DNA of 64,000 bases from Cryptomeria japonica (GCF_030272615.1 NC_081414.1:779998119-780062118); one strand, 5' to 3'; counted from the stretch's first letter, positions 1-12,083 are shown. Notes: generated by a model not told the origin, from the letters alone. A program made the numbers and translations.

Positions 1-1263
1 AGGCAAAATTTTCTCCAAAACTATGGTTGCGAGAGATATAACCTCTTTTTCTTCAAATGCAAACTTAAGTAAGTCCTCACATGCCTTTATTTGTGCAAGG
101 GTGGCTAATTAAGTGCTTGAAGAGGGGACAAAGTACTCAAGTTTACCAAACCATGAGAAAATTCATCCTCATCATCTACAATCTTCTTTCCTTTGTCAGA
201 AATAGTGGCTTTTGTCAGGGTCACTCAAGCCTTATTAGTCTTCTCTTCATCCTTCTCCTTCACAACTTTTGTACTTACATCTTTTTCTCCTCTATCACTC
301 TTAGCTTCACCCTTTCTTCCATCACCCATCTCTCTAGCTATAATCTTTGCAATGATTTATATCTATAGAGGATCTTGCATAGCTTCACCAGAGTTGTCAA
401 CTACTTGATTATCAGTTGTATCATCTACAGGTTCATGTCCAATTGGATCATGTTGTATAGATGGTTGATCTTGAGAAACTTCTATCTATATATGAACTAC
501 CAGAGAGTATGTTCACTTGGTTGTCCTTCCGGTGGGGAGTCATGAATCTCCAGATTAACCTGATAGTTATTTTAGATTTTAAAATTCTCCTCAAAATACC
601 CTTTGTATCAATACTATTTCATCGACTCTTCCAAACATTAGTTTATTTACACTGTTCTTTCTCAGAAGTTTTCCTTAGCAAGTCCCAAAATTATTTGTAT
701 TTCATTTTTTTCATATTAGAACACAACTTTAATAAGGTAAGTTCTTTTAACTTCTCATCCTCTAAACTAGTTGTGTGTCTCCAAGCATACAAAATATCAT
801 ATAACTCTTTCACTATTATGTATGATATCTTAATCAGTTTGTTGTGAAAATAATTCATATTATGTACAACTACTTCTTCAATAGCTCTCTAAACCTTTTC
901 AGTAGAATGATAATAATATACATAAAGGTTCGTCAAATTACCTTCATTAATTATTATGTCTATATTTTTTTGTAATGGAAGAACAATAGTGTAGGAACCT
1001 TCAATCTTACTAGTTTTGAGAGCTTCATTTATCTCAGATTTCTTCTTGCCCGCTCTTGTTCTACTAGATTGCCCTCCTTGTGTTTTAGCTTTTTTGGCAA
1101 ATAGTGCATCACCAAATAAAGGTTTTCTGGCTACTCTAGCAAATGCAGTAGTTTTCTTAACCTCTCTGACCTCTTCATTTGATTCAGTTTCCTCCTTTGT
1201 TGCTACATATTTCCTTGTAGATTTTTCTTTCTTCTTGTTTTCTACTCCACCAGTTGATGTTGA
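1..1263 (-). pseudogene. Decayed lysine-rich reading frame, unknown protein
   Basis: On the minus strand a frame stays open from about 1262 down to 932. It encodes a very Lys/Glu/Thr-rich stretch (for example KTTAFARVARKPLFGDALFA). Further readable pieces lie at about 690-860 (KISYIIVKELYDILYAWRH) and 190-330, the latter an acidic and lysine-rich linker; stops and frame changes separate the pieces. The 5' part of the frame is cut at 1263 by the LTR of element A. I do not recognise the family. The charged composition would suit a gag-like or nuclear protein, but that is a guess. Nothing else is evident in these bases. Confidence 0.35.
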
Positions 1264-2466
1264 TGTTAGTAGTATCCAAGAAGGAAGAATGAGAGGGGGG
1301 GTGAATCAATCTTCACTAGAATATCAAACTTAATCACAAAATAAAAATATGATAAACTATAGTAACAACAAAGATAAGCAAATTGAGAGCACAACACATA
1401 ACACCAAGATTTTGACATGGAAAACCTAGTTAAGGGAAAAGCCATGAAGGGAACCTACCTACAGTAAGATGATACTCTACAGTAGTATGTGAAAATATTA
1501 CAATGGGGAATGCACATGCATTCAGTCACACTGCCTAGATATCACTGCTCAAAAGATAATTTCTAGGAAGGCTACAACCCTCAGGGAAGTATCACCGACT
1601 TACAATAAGATTTAGACTAGAATCCAAAAGAATTGAATTGAAAGAATAGCATCTCCAAATGCCTGATTATAGTTCCGGTTAAGAACAAATGTCTTCTCTG
1701 CAACACCAAACTCCAAACAACACTTCACCAAAGGATAAATCTCTTGTTCATACATGAACCTCTCTATGATAATATAGACACAATATTGACACCTAAATTA
1801 CATGAGCATATCACTTATAAATACAATTCATCAACCTTGACAATAAGGTCAGATAAACCCTCAACCCTTAATTACAAAATTACATCACACGATATAAAAA
1901 TTGACCATGATACCAATATAATGGTTTAAATAGAATAACATGGACCTATATCAAATTCCCAAATGCTCAACTCCATTAGAAATCACACCAAGATCAACTC
2001 CAATAGGCTACACCACCAAGAAAACCCGCATAACATGAAAATCATCACCGGTTCATAGAAACAACCAAAAACTCGCACAATGATCAATGCGGATCACCAA
2101 AACAAGTAGGACATGACTACGAAAAACCAACAAGAACATTACAATCATCAGAAACAATTGCACCAACACCACTTATCAAATCTTCATCGATCAATATCTG
2201 AATGCTCAAGAACATAATCAATTAGAAACACAAGATACTCAAGACCATCCCAAGGAATATCCCAAAAAATCATCACAAGATCTAATTACACCAAAATACA
2301 CCGAAGGAAATACTGAATTCTGCAAAACAATGATCAGCAAAACAACACTCCAAACCAGATCATAAGATCTTCCCAATCTACAATCACCGAAGCAATACAT
2401 AGAAATATGTTGACATAAATGACAACAACACATCCTATTAGAAACAATGATAAAAATTATCTAAAA
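1264..2466 (-). repeat. 3' LTR of element A
   Basis: On the plus strand it starts TGTTAG, followed by the G-rich tract AGAGGGGGGGTGAATCA (1291-1307). This matches the corresponding LTR end of element B at 31293 and 36882. It ends near 2466, next to 'ATCTCCCTTTGGCATTGATG', the same context that follows B's LTR at 32411. The outer edges were placed by alignment with B, so each could be off by several bases. Confidence 0.6.
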
Positions 2467-2594
2467 ATATCTCCCTTTGGCATTGATGGCAATATATGAA
2501 TGTGAAAAACAATAAATTCAAAGAAAGAAGATATCTCCAACAAACTCCCCCTAAGATCAGGACACATAAAGCATTTTTCACATGATCTCACTAT

Positions 2595-3554
2595 TGTCAA
2601 TTGATAGACATCCAGTGATTTATAGTTTAGGGTTGTCATTGATGGTAACTCTTCTTGGAGATTTGATCTGCGAGTCATAATTATTCTTATTCAAAAGCAA
2701 GTACTAATCAATAGCTAGTTTACAAGTAAATCAGGATTATTCCAATGCCATTTTGGTCCGAAAAGATTTTTGGTTATTGCAGTGATTTTGGTGACAAAGT
2801 TTGAGGTGAAAATTATGAGGCCAACAATGGTGAATCATTTTGGAAAATTGTTTTGGTTAGGTGATACGTTTTGTTAGAAATTGAAGACGACTTGAAGCTA
2901 CACATTACACTTTTTATAACTGAGTTGGAAGAGATTCTTTTTCATATGACTGGATATCTAAGATTAAAATGGTGATTAGTTTTTAGTACATTAGTGGTGT
3001 GGTGATTTGTTTTGGTGCAATTGAGCGCATTTTCACATGCACATTTGATTCCTTGGTGATCCGGTAATTGACTGAGACAAAAATAGAGCATATAGCAGAG
3101 CGAGTAAAGTCCGAGATCTTGTGCTTATCCAGAACTCATTCTTGCATTATTAGATGCTATTCCAAAGTTATTTAATTTTATTTCCTCATTATAATTAAAT
3201 TATAATCCAGTGAGACGTCCCTGAAGGTTGTAGCCTTTCGATTCCTTGTAATTGAGCAATGAGCTCTAGGCACTGAGCCAGAATGCAACTGCATTACCAA
3301 TATATGTAATATTTATGTACTCCTAGCTATAGTATATGAATATTATGGGTTTCAGCCTCACTGTGGTTTTTCTCTTTCTGGATTTCCACGTAAAAATTAT
3401 AGTGTTGTAGATATGTGTTTTATTCATTTCTTGCTTATGTTATTTACTGTTATACATTACTTATTGCTATTTGATGGATAAAGAATAAGTTTTTGAGTTT
3501 GACCTTTGGTAGAACACTGATTCACGCTCCCCCTTCTTAGTGTTCCTTGATTCA
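2595..3554 (+). repeat. 5' LTR of element F
   Basis: Starts TGTCAATTGATAG and ends CTTGATTCA just before the PBS. It aligns along its length with 5355-6266, sharing for example 'GGTTGTCATTGATGG', 'TTTTTAGT' and 'GAGCTCTAGG'. Near its end it carries GATTCACGCTCCCCC, a weak form of the C-rich motif seen in the other Copia LTRs here. Confidence 0.65.
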
Positions 3555-3559
3555 AAAAA

Positions 3560-3573
3560 TTGGTATCAAAGCC
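3560..3573 (+). other. Primer binding site of element F
   Basis: TTGGTATCAAAGCC lies a few bases after the 5' LTR. It is close to TGGTATCAGAGC, the usual Copia site complementary to the 3' end of initiator Met tRNA. One base differs (A for G). Confidence 0.6.
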
Positions 3574-3626
3574 TAGTTCCTCTGTGGAAGCTTAACCGCT
3601 TGAGGGAGGTCCAAAAGATTGATCCA

Positions 3627-4859
3627 ATGGATTTTGGTTTTCAGAGACAATACAGTGTGGCACTTGAAGATCTTGATACCACTAGAAATACGATCTACAC
3701 CTTGAAGAAGAATCTGAATGTTGTTGATGACATAATTAATGACTTGTAGGATCAAGCTAACATCTCTAGAGACAAGAGGAAGGAACTGATGGATAAGTTG
3801 AAGGAGAAAGAAGAGAAGATCATGGAATACCAGGATAAAGTTGATGAAGTTAACAAGCTTGAAAGAGAGAATGTTGCTTTGAAGAAAGAGATACAATCCA
3901 TTGTGATGAGGCTAACTAAGGAGATTGAGGACTAGAAGAAGAATGAAGAAAATTGGGTACAATCATTGAAGGAAAGAGAAGATGAATGCTTTAGGCTTAC
4001 CTATGAGAATGATCAACTGAAGCCTGAGTTGACATGATAAAGAAATAATGGTCAAGAACTTCAAATATATATTGCTACATGGAGGGATTAACTTGCTACT
4101 GCTAATGAGTACAAAGACAAACTTAAAGCTATCTCAGCAAGGCTTGATGAGATGTTGGAAAGTCAAAGACATGAAAAGGACATGAGAGGTCTAGGATTTC
4201 AGAAAGGTGAATCCTTTGGATTTGGACAAGGCAATGCAAAACCTAATCAGAAGAAGAAATAAAATCCTCTAGTAAGACAACCTAATACTTACAAATTCAA
4301 TGGTATATTCTTTACTTGCAATAAGTTTGGTCATATGGTGAATCAATGCAAAAGTAGGATAAATAATGGAATGAACAACATGAATAATTTTCCTACCTTT
4401 ACCAGTCAGTGTTTTGTATGCAATAACTTTGGTCACTAGGAAAATATGTGCAGAGCAGTAGTAAATAACTTCCAGAACAAGAGATGCTATGGCTATGGAA
4501 TTTTTGAACATGTTTCTAACCTATACAGGACAAGATAAAATCAGATGAACTTTAGACCTATGTAGAATAATGTTGTTTGTCATGCATGTAACAAAACCGA
4601 TCACACTGCAAAGTATTGCAAAAGAAAGAATAGTGCTCTGGTAGAAAAGATTAACTCATTTGAAAAAGGAAAAGTGAAATTAGAGGAGATAAAGGAGAAG
4701 AATGAGAAGAAGTGGGTAAGAAAAGATGAATCCAGTGCTGACAATGGGTCTGCACCTGAATTTGGTGCAAGATCTTTATCTGGTAACCAGGGCTTTATAC
4801 CTTAGGGGGATCTTTTCATGTACATTCTTAGAACCCCCTATCTAGTGGTCTGCAATTGA
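3627..4859 (+). pseudogene. Gag-like coiled-coil protein with four zinc-knuckle modules (element F)
   Basis: One reading frame from ATG 3627 to TGA 4857-4859 spans about 410 codons. Roughly the first half is heptad-rich Lys/Glu/Leu sequence that would form a coiled coil. From about 4308, four CCHC-like modules follow: FFTCNKFGHMVNQC (first Cys lost to Phe), CFVCNNFGH-stop-ENMC, CYGYGIFEHVSNLY (two Cys replaced by Tyr) and CHACNKTDHTAKYC (intact). A charged tail ends the frame. In-frame stops include TAG at 3747, about 3933, 4437, about 4563 and 4803, mostly where Gln is plausible, plus TAA/TGA pairs near 4036. No pol domains follow. Zinc knuckles in gag proteins bind RNA; this copy cannot be translated in full. 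Confidence 0.6.
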
Positions 4860-5342
4860 TTCTGGAATGTTACAGAAGGATTTAACCATGAGTGCAAATG
4901 ATATTTGAAAGTTCCTAAGAATATTTGGCGATCCAGTATGCAATTTCATGAAAATTATGATAACTAGCTGCTGCATTTATTACGGTGGAAAATTAGGTTT
5001 TCACATAATACAAGTACATTTATCACAGTTTTAGATAAATTAAAGAGTGGGTGGGATAGTCACCTATGATTTTTTGAGACTACTTATGCTGATATATTCA
5101 ATTATTTACAAGTATCTCTGAATTTAAATTTTCATCCACACCCTATCTTTGGCATTATTGTCAAAGCAGGAGAGATAAGGTGAAAAATGTACAATGTAAA
5201 TGGAGTGTATATATTTTTGTAGGGTTTTTGGGTTTTTGATCTAAGGGGGAGCTTTAGAACTCTTTCATTCTTGATCCAGTGTACAATTTCTATAGGTTTC
5301 AACACTTAACCATTTTTCATAGGTGTTGCCATCAATGCCAAA

Positions 5343-5354
5343 GGGGGAAATTAT
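5343..5354 (+). other. Polypurine tract of element F
   Basis: AAGGGGGAAATT immediately precedes the second LTR, the position expected for the plus-strand DNA primer. Confidence 0.5.
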
Positions 5355-6266
5355 CGGCAATTGACACTCATCTGGTGCTTTTTGATGCTTGATATATGGT
5401 TTATGGTTGTCATTGATGGAAGCTCTTCTTGGATATTTGATCTGATGGTCATGATTCTTGTTATTTGAAAGTAAGTGTTAACTGGTAGCTAGTTAACCCA
5501 TATTTTGGGATTATTCCAGTGCAGTTTTGGTCCAAAAAGATTTTTGGTGACAAAGTTCAAGGTGAAAATTATGAGGCTCACATTGGTAGAAAACTTTGGA
5601 AAATTGTTTTGCTCTAGTGATATATTTTGTTAGACATTAAAGTCGACTTGGAGGAGATTATTTTTCATATGATCAGATATATAAGATTGAATTAATGATT
5701 AGTTTTTAGTGTATTAGTGGTGTGGTGATTTTGTTTGGTGCAATTGAGTGCAGTTTCAGGTGCGCATTTGATTCTCAAGTGATTTGGTAACTAATTGAGA
5801 CAAAAACAAAGCATATTGCAAAGCGAGTATAGTCAAAGATCTCGTGCTTATCCGAAACTCATTCTTGCATTGTTAGATGCTATTCTAGAGTTGTTTAATT
5901 ATATTTCCTCATTGTAATTATATTGTAAGTTAGTGAGACTTCCCTGAATGTTGTAGTCTTCTGAGTCATTATAATTGAGTAGTGAGCTCTAGGTAGTGAT
6001 CTTGAATGTAAGTACATTTTCCACCTATGTAATATTTATGTACACCTGAGCATAGTATATGAATATTGTGGGTTCCATCCCCACCGTGGTTTTTTTCTTT
6101 CTGGGTTTCCACATAAAAATTCCAGTATTGTGGGTCGATGGTTTATTTATTGCTTGCTTATGTTCTTTACTATTATGCATTTCTAACCAGTGGGTAAAGA
6201 ATGAGTTTTTGAGTTTGATCTCTGACAGAACACGGATTCACCCTCCTTTCAATGTTCCTTGATTCT
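5355..6266 (+). repeat. 3' LTR of element F
   Basis: Direct repeat of 2595-3554. The expected TG start reads CG and the end reads GATTCTA instead of GATTCA, so both termini have decayed. Many substitutions separate the two LTRs, so the insertion is old. Confidence 0.6.
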
Positions 6267-6489
6267 AACTCTCTCTACCCCTTTGACAATAATGTCAAAG
6301 ATCTAAAAATAGAAAACCTAAGTTAATCTCCCCCTTTGAATATGATTCATGAATCTCAGAAACCTCTCCCCAAAACACAAACTACTCTAGTAGAGGAGCA
6401 ACACCAACTCACCAATCTAGATTAAAAGATAAGATAGTGAAGTCAAACAGATTGATTCAATTTAATGTATCTAATTCTCACCAAGAGGT

Positions 6490-9400
6490 GTGGATACCCC
6501 TAACTTGTCTCTCAAATAGACAAATGTATCTGTAGGCAAAGGCTTGGTGAAAATATCAGCTATTTTTTACTTTGTAGGTACATACTCAAGCTTCACCTTC
6601 TCTTTACTAACTTTCTCTCTCAAGTAATGATACTTGATTGACACGTGCTTAGTCTTTTATTGTTGCACTAGATTATTTGACATGTCAATAGAACTAGAGT
6701 TATCATAGTATATAATAGTAGGCTCATCATAAATAACTCTAATATTTTCAACATTTTCTTGATCTAGACTACCTAAGTGTAATTACTAGAAGCAGCAATG
6801 TACTCAGCTTCAACAATAGATAAGGACACTAAATCTTGTTTCTTACTAGCCCAAGAAACCAATTTATTTCCCAGAAAGAATGCTCCACCAATAGTTCTCT
6901 TTTGGTCATCAACATCACCAACCCAAACTGCATCAGTGTAGATGCATAACATGATATAGTCATTCTTTGGATACCATAAACCGTAATCCATAGTTCCTTT
7001 CAAGTATCTAAATATGCTCTTCACAGCAGTGAGATGACTCTCTTTCGGATCAACTTGATATCTAGCAGCCATAAACACAACATGCATAATGTACGTCATA
7101 GTCTGTGTAATATATAGCAGTCCACCACCATAGATCTGTACAAACTTTGATTAGCTTTCAAAGATTCATCATTGCTAAAAAATTTAGAACCAGTCACCAT
7201 AGGAGTTCCAATCGATTTTGAGTCATCTAACCTAAGCTTCTTCAACAATTCCTTCACATATTTAATTTGAGATATGAATATATCTTTTCCAATCTATTAA
7301 ATTTGCAAACCTAGGAAACTTTTTTATCTCACCTATCATAGACATCTCAAATTATTTATCCATATCACCTGAAAAGATAATATTATCAACAAGGACTTCA
7401 ACAATTAGGATGTTATCATTTTATATCTTAAAGTATAGATTACTATCAGCAACACCTTTACTAAATCCCAATTTCAACAAATATTTATCTAGTCTAGCAT
7501 ACCAGGCAAGCTAGGAACTTGCTTTAGTCCATAAAGAGCTTTCTTCAGTCTACGTACCATGTCTCCATCATCTAACAATGAAAATCCATCAAGTTTCTCA
7601 TTGTAGACTTCTTTCTCAAGATCACCATTCAAAAAGGTATATTTGACATCCATCTAATATACCTTGAAATATTTATAAGTAGCATAATAAAGCAACAATC
7701 TAACAACTTCAAGTCTGGCCACCAGTGAAAAATTATCCTCATAATCTATTCCTTCTTTCTGAGAATATCCTTTACAAACCTGTCTAGCTTTATTTCTGAC
7801 AACTTCACCAGCTTCATTAAATTGTTCCTGGATACCCATTTATTATCAATAATATTCTTATCCTTAGGTCTAGGGACAAGTTCCCAAGTATTATTATTTT
7901 CAATCAGATCTAGTTCTTCTTCCATATCTCTCATCAAATTTTCATCTTTTCAAGCTTCAATAACATCTTTAGGTTCAACTTTAGAAATAAATCATACTTC
8001 TTCAGCAACTAACCTTCTTCTAGTCATCACACCTTTAATCTTATCACCAAAAATCTTATTTTTAGAATGATTTAGTTTTACATACCTCAGAGTCTTCTAA
8101 TTGTTTTGATTTTTCAGATTCTTGCACCTCATTACTAGCAACAACAACATCCAAATTAACTATCACTATGAGATCATTCTTCTTAGGCTCTTTAGTCTAA
8201 ATAGGATCGAAATCAATATGTTGTCCATCATCATAACCAAATTCACTGATCTCTTTCCAAGGTTCTCATCCACCTTCACATTTGCACTCTCCACCATCTT
8301 TCTCAATCTCTTGTTGTAGAACCTGTTGGCTTTACTCTTTGTTGAATATCCCAAGAAAATTCCTCCATCACTTCTATCATCAGCCTTTCCTATATCCTCA
8401 TCTCTCTTGATATAACATTTTCTACCAAATACTCTGAAATATCTCATAGTAGTAACATGACCAAACCATATCACATAAGGGGTCTTACTGGTAGCACCTT
8501 TGATGTGAACTCTGTTGAATTTGCAAAAAACATTGCTAATAGATTCTCTCTATTATATCTTTAGAACATTCCCTTTAATTTGCATAGTCCTTGCAACATC
8601 TAAGATAGTTCTACTCTTCCTTTCAACAACTCCATTTTGTTGATGAGTTCTAGGAGCAATATTTGTCTTCTAATCCCATGCTTCTCATAGAATGAATTGA
8701 ACTCACCGGAATAGTATTATCCACCTCTATCAGATCTCAGACACTTCACCTTCAATCTAGACTCACTCTCAACCTTTGCTTTTAAAATCTTGAATTTGTC
8801 CAATTCTTCTGATTTCTCCTTCAAAAACACAACCCACATCATCTTGGGATAATCATCAATTAGGAGCATAAAATATCTATCACCCTAGACATTTCTAACA
8901 TTTTTAGGTCTACATAGGTCAATATGCACAAGATCTAGGAATCCATTTGATGTATACTATTTTCTCTTTAAAGAAATCCTTTTTTCTTACCCATCTGACA
9001 TTCCTTACATACCGGATTAGTAGGCTTAACAATCTTAGGTAGATCTCTAATAGATTGTGTAGAGTAGATCTTAATCATTGGATCAAAATTTACATGACAC
9101 ATTCTCCTATGCCACAACCAACTCTCATCAATCTAATAAATCAAACAAATTTTCTCAATAGCATTCAAATGAAAAATGTTACCTTTAGTCTTAGTTCCAG
9201 ATGCAATTTCTATACCAGAGGCATTTAAGATCTTGCATTTTTTATCCCTAAATTGTAGATCATAACCTTTATCAACCATCTGTCCAACACTCAAAACAAT
9301 ATGCTTCAAACCTTCAACATACAAGACATCATCAATGTTATTCTCACTATAAACAGAAATAGAACCTCTCCTGCAGATTACACAGGCTTTGTCATCTCCA

Positions 9401-9492
9401 AATTTAACTATTCCACCATCAAACCTTTCCATACTAAAAAAATTGCTTTTATTACCGGTCATATAATGTGAACAACCATAGTAAATTACCAT
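6490..9492 (-). pseudogene. Copia pol remnant of element A (protease, integrase, RT, RNase H)
   Basis: Read on the minus strand from 9492 downwards. A protease/GAG-pre-integrase part shows VIYYGCSHYM, where the usual D-S-G active site has become Y-Y-G. An integrase part with C-terminal IFGRKCY and FLGYS motifs lies at about 8166-8700. An RT start (LDLIENNNTWELVPRP, then GIDYEDNFSLVARLEVVRLLL) is at 7654-7937. RNase H (FRYLKGTMDYGLWYP, YTDAVWVGDVDDQKRTIGG, SIVEAEYIAAS) is at 6773-7099, and the ADIFTKPLPT-like end is near 6550. Stops and frameshifts occur throughout. This is a dead Copia polyprotein with domains in Copia order. Confidence 0.75.
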
Positions 9493-9960
9493 TCATCTTT
9501 CTCTTCAACCTTTGCATCTAAAGATTTCTCCTCAATAGTATAACTAGTGGAATCAATAAGTATAGGTCCAACATCCTTAATGGAAAGGAATATTACTTCA
9601 TCTCCTTCTGATTCTTCATTTGTAATACCTTTGTGAGCAACATAATATTAGTTCTTATAATTTCTATACTTTCAGTTAGGCTTTTAAAGGTTATCATACT
9701 TCTCATGCTTTTCATATCTATCATTCTTATCATGCTTAGCAAACTTATCATGCCCATCATACTTAGCCATTCTCTCCGAGCATCTAGAAGAAAAATGTCC
9801 TATTTTATTATAAGAAATATTTCAAATGTAACTTTGCATCATACTTACTAGCTCCTTTAGGCAATCTTTGGGCAATCAATCCATCAAGTTCATCTAGCTC
9901 TCTTTCTTGCTCTTTCATCCAATCATATCCTTGGTCTTGTTCCCTACCTTGTTGTAATCC
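9493..9960 (-). pseudogene. C-terminal gag fragment of element A
   Basis: Minus-strand translation gives a Glu-rich helix followed by RLPKGASKYD, matching the gag C-terminus of element E (ARKMPKGLVGSKY). A ruined zinc knuckle follows in which YNKIGHF and SSRC survive but the first two Cys do not. A Lys/Asp/His-rich tail (KYDGHDKFAKHDKNDRYEKH) lies at about 9690-9770. The match to gag stops near 9960, where element A ends. Confidence 0.55.
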
Positions 9961-11178
9961 TTGATTGCAATCGACTCATCATCATCGGGATTTATTCATT
10001 CCCAATCATCATCTTTAATCTCTCATTGCTTTCCCTCTTGACTGGGGAAAGATTAGGCCTATCCCTGGCTCTTCTTCCATCATTCATATCTCTTGTACAT
10101 TTTGTACATAGGTATCAATGTACATAGTTGTGTGTAGGTCCAGTCTTTCAAGATCATATCCTATCAGCTGGATCTTCAATAATCATCTTTCAGCATCTTG
10201 GTCTCATGATCCTATCATATCCTTTTGTCGATGATCATTAATTTTTTAATCCTGGAGTTATTCCGAGATGTATCCTTCTCACCAACACCCATCATTTGTC
10301 TTATATAGGATGTATCATTCCTGAAACCAGACGTTTTTTATCTATATTAGTCTTATACTAGATGTATCCTTCCTGAAACTAAACGTCTTGATCATTTTTG
10401 TCTTATACAAGATGTATCCTTCCTAAAACAAGACATCATCAAATCATCATCATCTTTTGACAAAATATATCTAAGACACTTGTGTTGTCTTTGATTCTTT
10501 ATTATCTTTGTTTTTCTTTTTAATCTCATCGAGTCTTGTTTCCTCTTGGTTGCCACGATCCTTTATATCATGGTGCCCTGATAATGATGAGGTTCAAGAT
10601 GTGATCTTATTGCTTTGGGTTTTTGCTTGGCATCTCTTTTGGATGTGTTCCTTGTTGTACCCTCATAACATCTTTGTTATCTCATATTACATTGGTTCAT
10701 ATATTCTACTTGGGGTTATTCTAGCACCGTTCGCTGCAAGGTCTCTGGGACTCTATGTGGTTCTATATTAGCCTGTGTGTCTATTTATATGTGTCAGTCC
10801 ATGCATTGGCAGTAAAATTCTACACTAGTTCGTCATACCTTGGTGAAACATAGACATTGCTAAATCAAAGTAAGTTCTCAGTACATGGAATCCTAATTTG
10901 TGGGTTCTCGCTCTCCATGATCATTTAATCCATATCATCCATTGCATTTACATTTTTCTCCCCTTCTTGTTATGCCTCTTCCCTTCTATCTTGTCCGCTA
11001 GGGCACTATTTCTTTCAAGATGCCGTTCGGTTTCATTTTCCATATGCACCCTCTTGAGGGTGCATTCCTAACCATTCCTTCATCTTCCTAGGGAATTTTC
11101 TCACTCCCCCTTTCTTTTTCTTCTCTCACAAGTGTTTAGGTGTCTACTATTCTAGCACCACCTCAAAGAGGGGCAAAA
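9961..11178 (+). mobile_element. Probable Gypsy-type 3' non-coding internal region
   Basis: No protein motif was recognised. The segment ends in a purine-rich tract (AAAGAGGGGCAAAATG) directly before an LTR-like TGTAGACATT start at 11179, which is the PPT-LTR arrangement of a retrotransposon 3' end. It contains a tandem repeat of about 50 bp. The Gypsy assignment rests on general resemblance to long non-coding 3' regions of plant Gypsy elements and is weak. Confidence 0.35.
10298..10439. repeat. Tandem repeat, three units of about 50 bp
   Basis: Units begin GTCTTATA at 10298, 10350 and 10400 (periods 52 and 50). Each contains GATGTATCCTTCCTGAAAC or a close variant. They lie in the 3' non-coding part of the presumed Gypsy element. 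Confidence 0.7.
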
Positions 11179-12083
11179 TGTAGACATTAAATTTGGCTAG
11201 TTAATTTAATAAAATTTAAACCCCTTTCTTCTAATTAATTAATTCGCCAATCCAATCCTCCTCATTAATAAATTTAATTAATAAATTATCCTATCCTCCT
11301 AATTAATTAATCTAATTAATTGATTATCTGATCCTCCTAATCAATTATTTATCCTATCCTCCTAATTAATTGATCTAATTAATTAATTATCCTGTTTGTC
11401 AATCCCTTTTGATTAATTACTTTAATTAATTAAATATGCCCTTCCCAAGCCCATATATTAATTAATTTAATTAATTAATTTGTTTCAAATCCCATTTGAG
11501 CACATGGCTCCTAAATTTTCTCCCTAAACTCTTTCCAATCCTATCCTAACCAACCCTATCCTTCCAACCCACTTCCTTGGCATAGTCAACCCTCCAACCA
11601 ACCTTATTCTATCCTTTCTAACCTCCCACACATGTGTGTGCACATCTTAACCAATTCCTTCTTTTTCTTTTTTATGGAGGACAAGTGTCTCCTCTTCACC
11701 TCCCCTCTCCTTCCTCTCATCTCCTATTTAATCTCTCCATTTTTAGACCAAACTCTCTCTGATCCACCTTTTTTTAATCATACTGTCACTTTGTTGGAAT
11801 TATCACTCAACCCATCCTTTATCATTTTCATCCATCAATCCATTATCATTTGCATCCACATGATGGAGCAATATCGAAGATCCAAAACTACGTCGAGAGC
11901 ACACATCCAATCGTGGAATAATCAAATTAAATCGAGTATTATGGTTTTCATTTGTTTATCATTTTGTTCTCCATTTTAGTTTCACTATTCTAATCTTGAG
12001 GTGTATGATATATTGTCTTTGTTTGATTAATTATCTTTCTTTTTAGTACTTAGTATTTGCACACGCATTTTTCATTGCACAAT
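11179..12083 (+). repeat. Probable 3' LTR of a Gypsy-type element
   Basis: Begins TGTAGACATTAAATTTGGC right after a PPT-like tract. A possible end is CATTGCACA at 12083, but no second LTR or target-site duplication was found, so the right edge is only a guess. Confidence 0.35.
11218..11400. repeat. A+T-rich degenerate tandem repeat
   Basis: Alternating CCTATCCTCCTAATTAATT-like units and TTAATTAATT palindromes repeat with a spacing of about 38-60 bp inside the presumed LTR. Confidence 0.55.

Larger units (their letters stand above)
2595..6267 (+). mobile_element. Nested non-autonomous LTR retroelement F (gag only)
   Basis: Two direct LTRs of about 0.9 kb flank an interior of about 1.8 kb. 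The interior holds a PBS (TTGGTATCAAAGCC at 3560) and a gag-like frame but no protease, integrase, RT or RNase H. A PPT (AAAGGGGGAAA) sits just before the second LTR. The element lies inside the 3' internal part of minus-strand element A: A-type sequence stops at 2594 and resumes at about 6268. The flanks ACTAT (2590-2594) and ACTCT (about 6268-6272) could be a mutated target-site duplication. F must have moved using enzymes supplied by another element. Confidence 0.7.
1264..9960 (-). mobile_element. Copia LTR retrotransposon A, 5'-truncated, carrying a nested element
   Basis: This is a minus-strand Copia. It has its 3' LTR at the low-coordinate end, a PPT-like tract next to 'TTTGGCATTGATGGC' near 2475, then RNase H, RT, integrase and gag-end remnants towards 9960. 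The order protease-integrase-RT-RNase H is Copia type. Its interior is split by plus-strand element F (about 2595-6267). The sequence changes near 9960 inside gag, so the gag N-terminus, PBS and 5' LTR are missing. It is related to elements B and E in this window: the same gag C-terminus (a Glu-rich helix before 'LPKGAS') and the same LTR end motif. The whole is heavily mutated and non-functional. Confidence 0.7.

Noticed and set aside
10508-10771. Hydrophobic 87-codon open frame resembling a membrane protein
   Set aside because: It lies in the non-coding 3' part of a presumed Gypsy element, is T-rich, and has no relatives I recognise.
11218-11400. TTAATTAATT palindromes as a possible origin or matrix attachment site
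   Set aside because: They form a degenerate A+T-rich repeat inside a presumed LTR; nothing links them to such a role.
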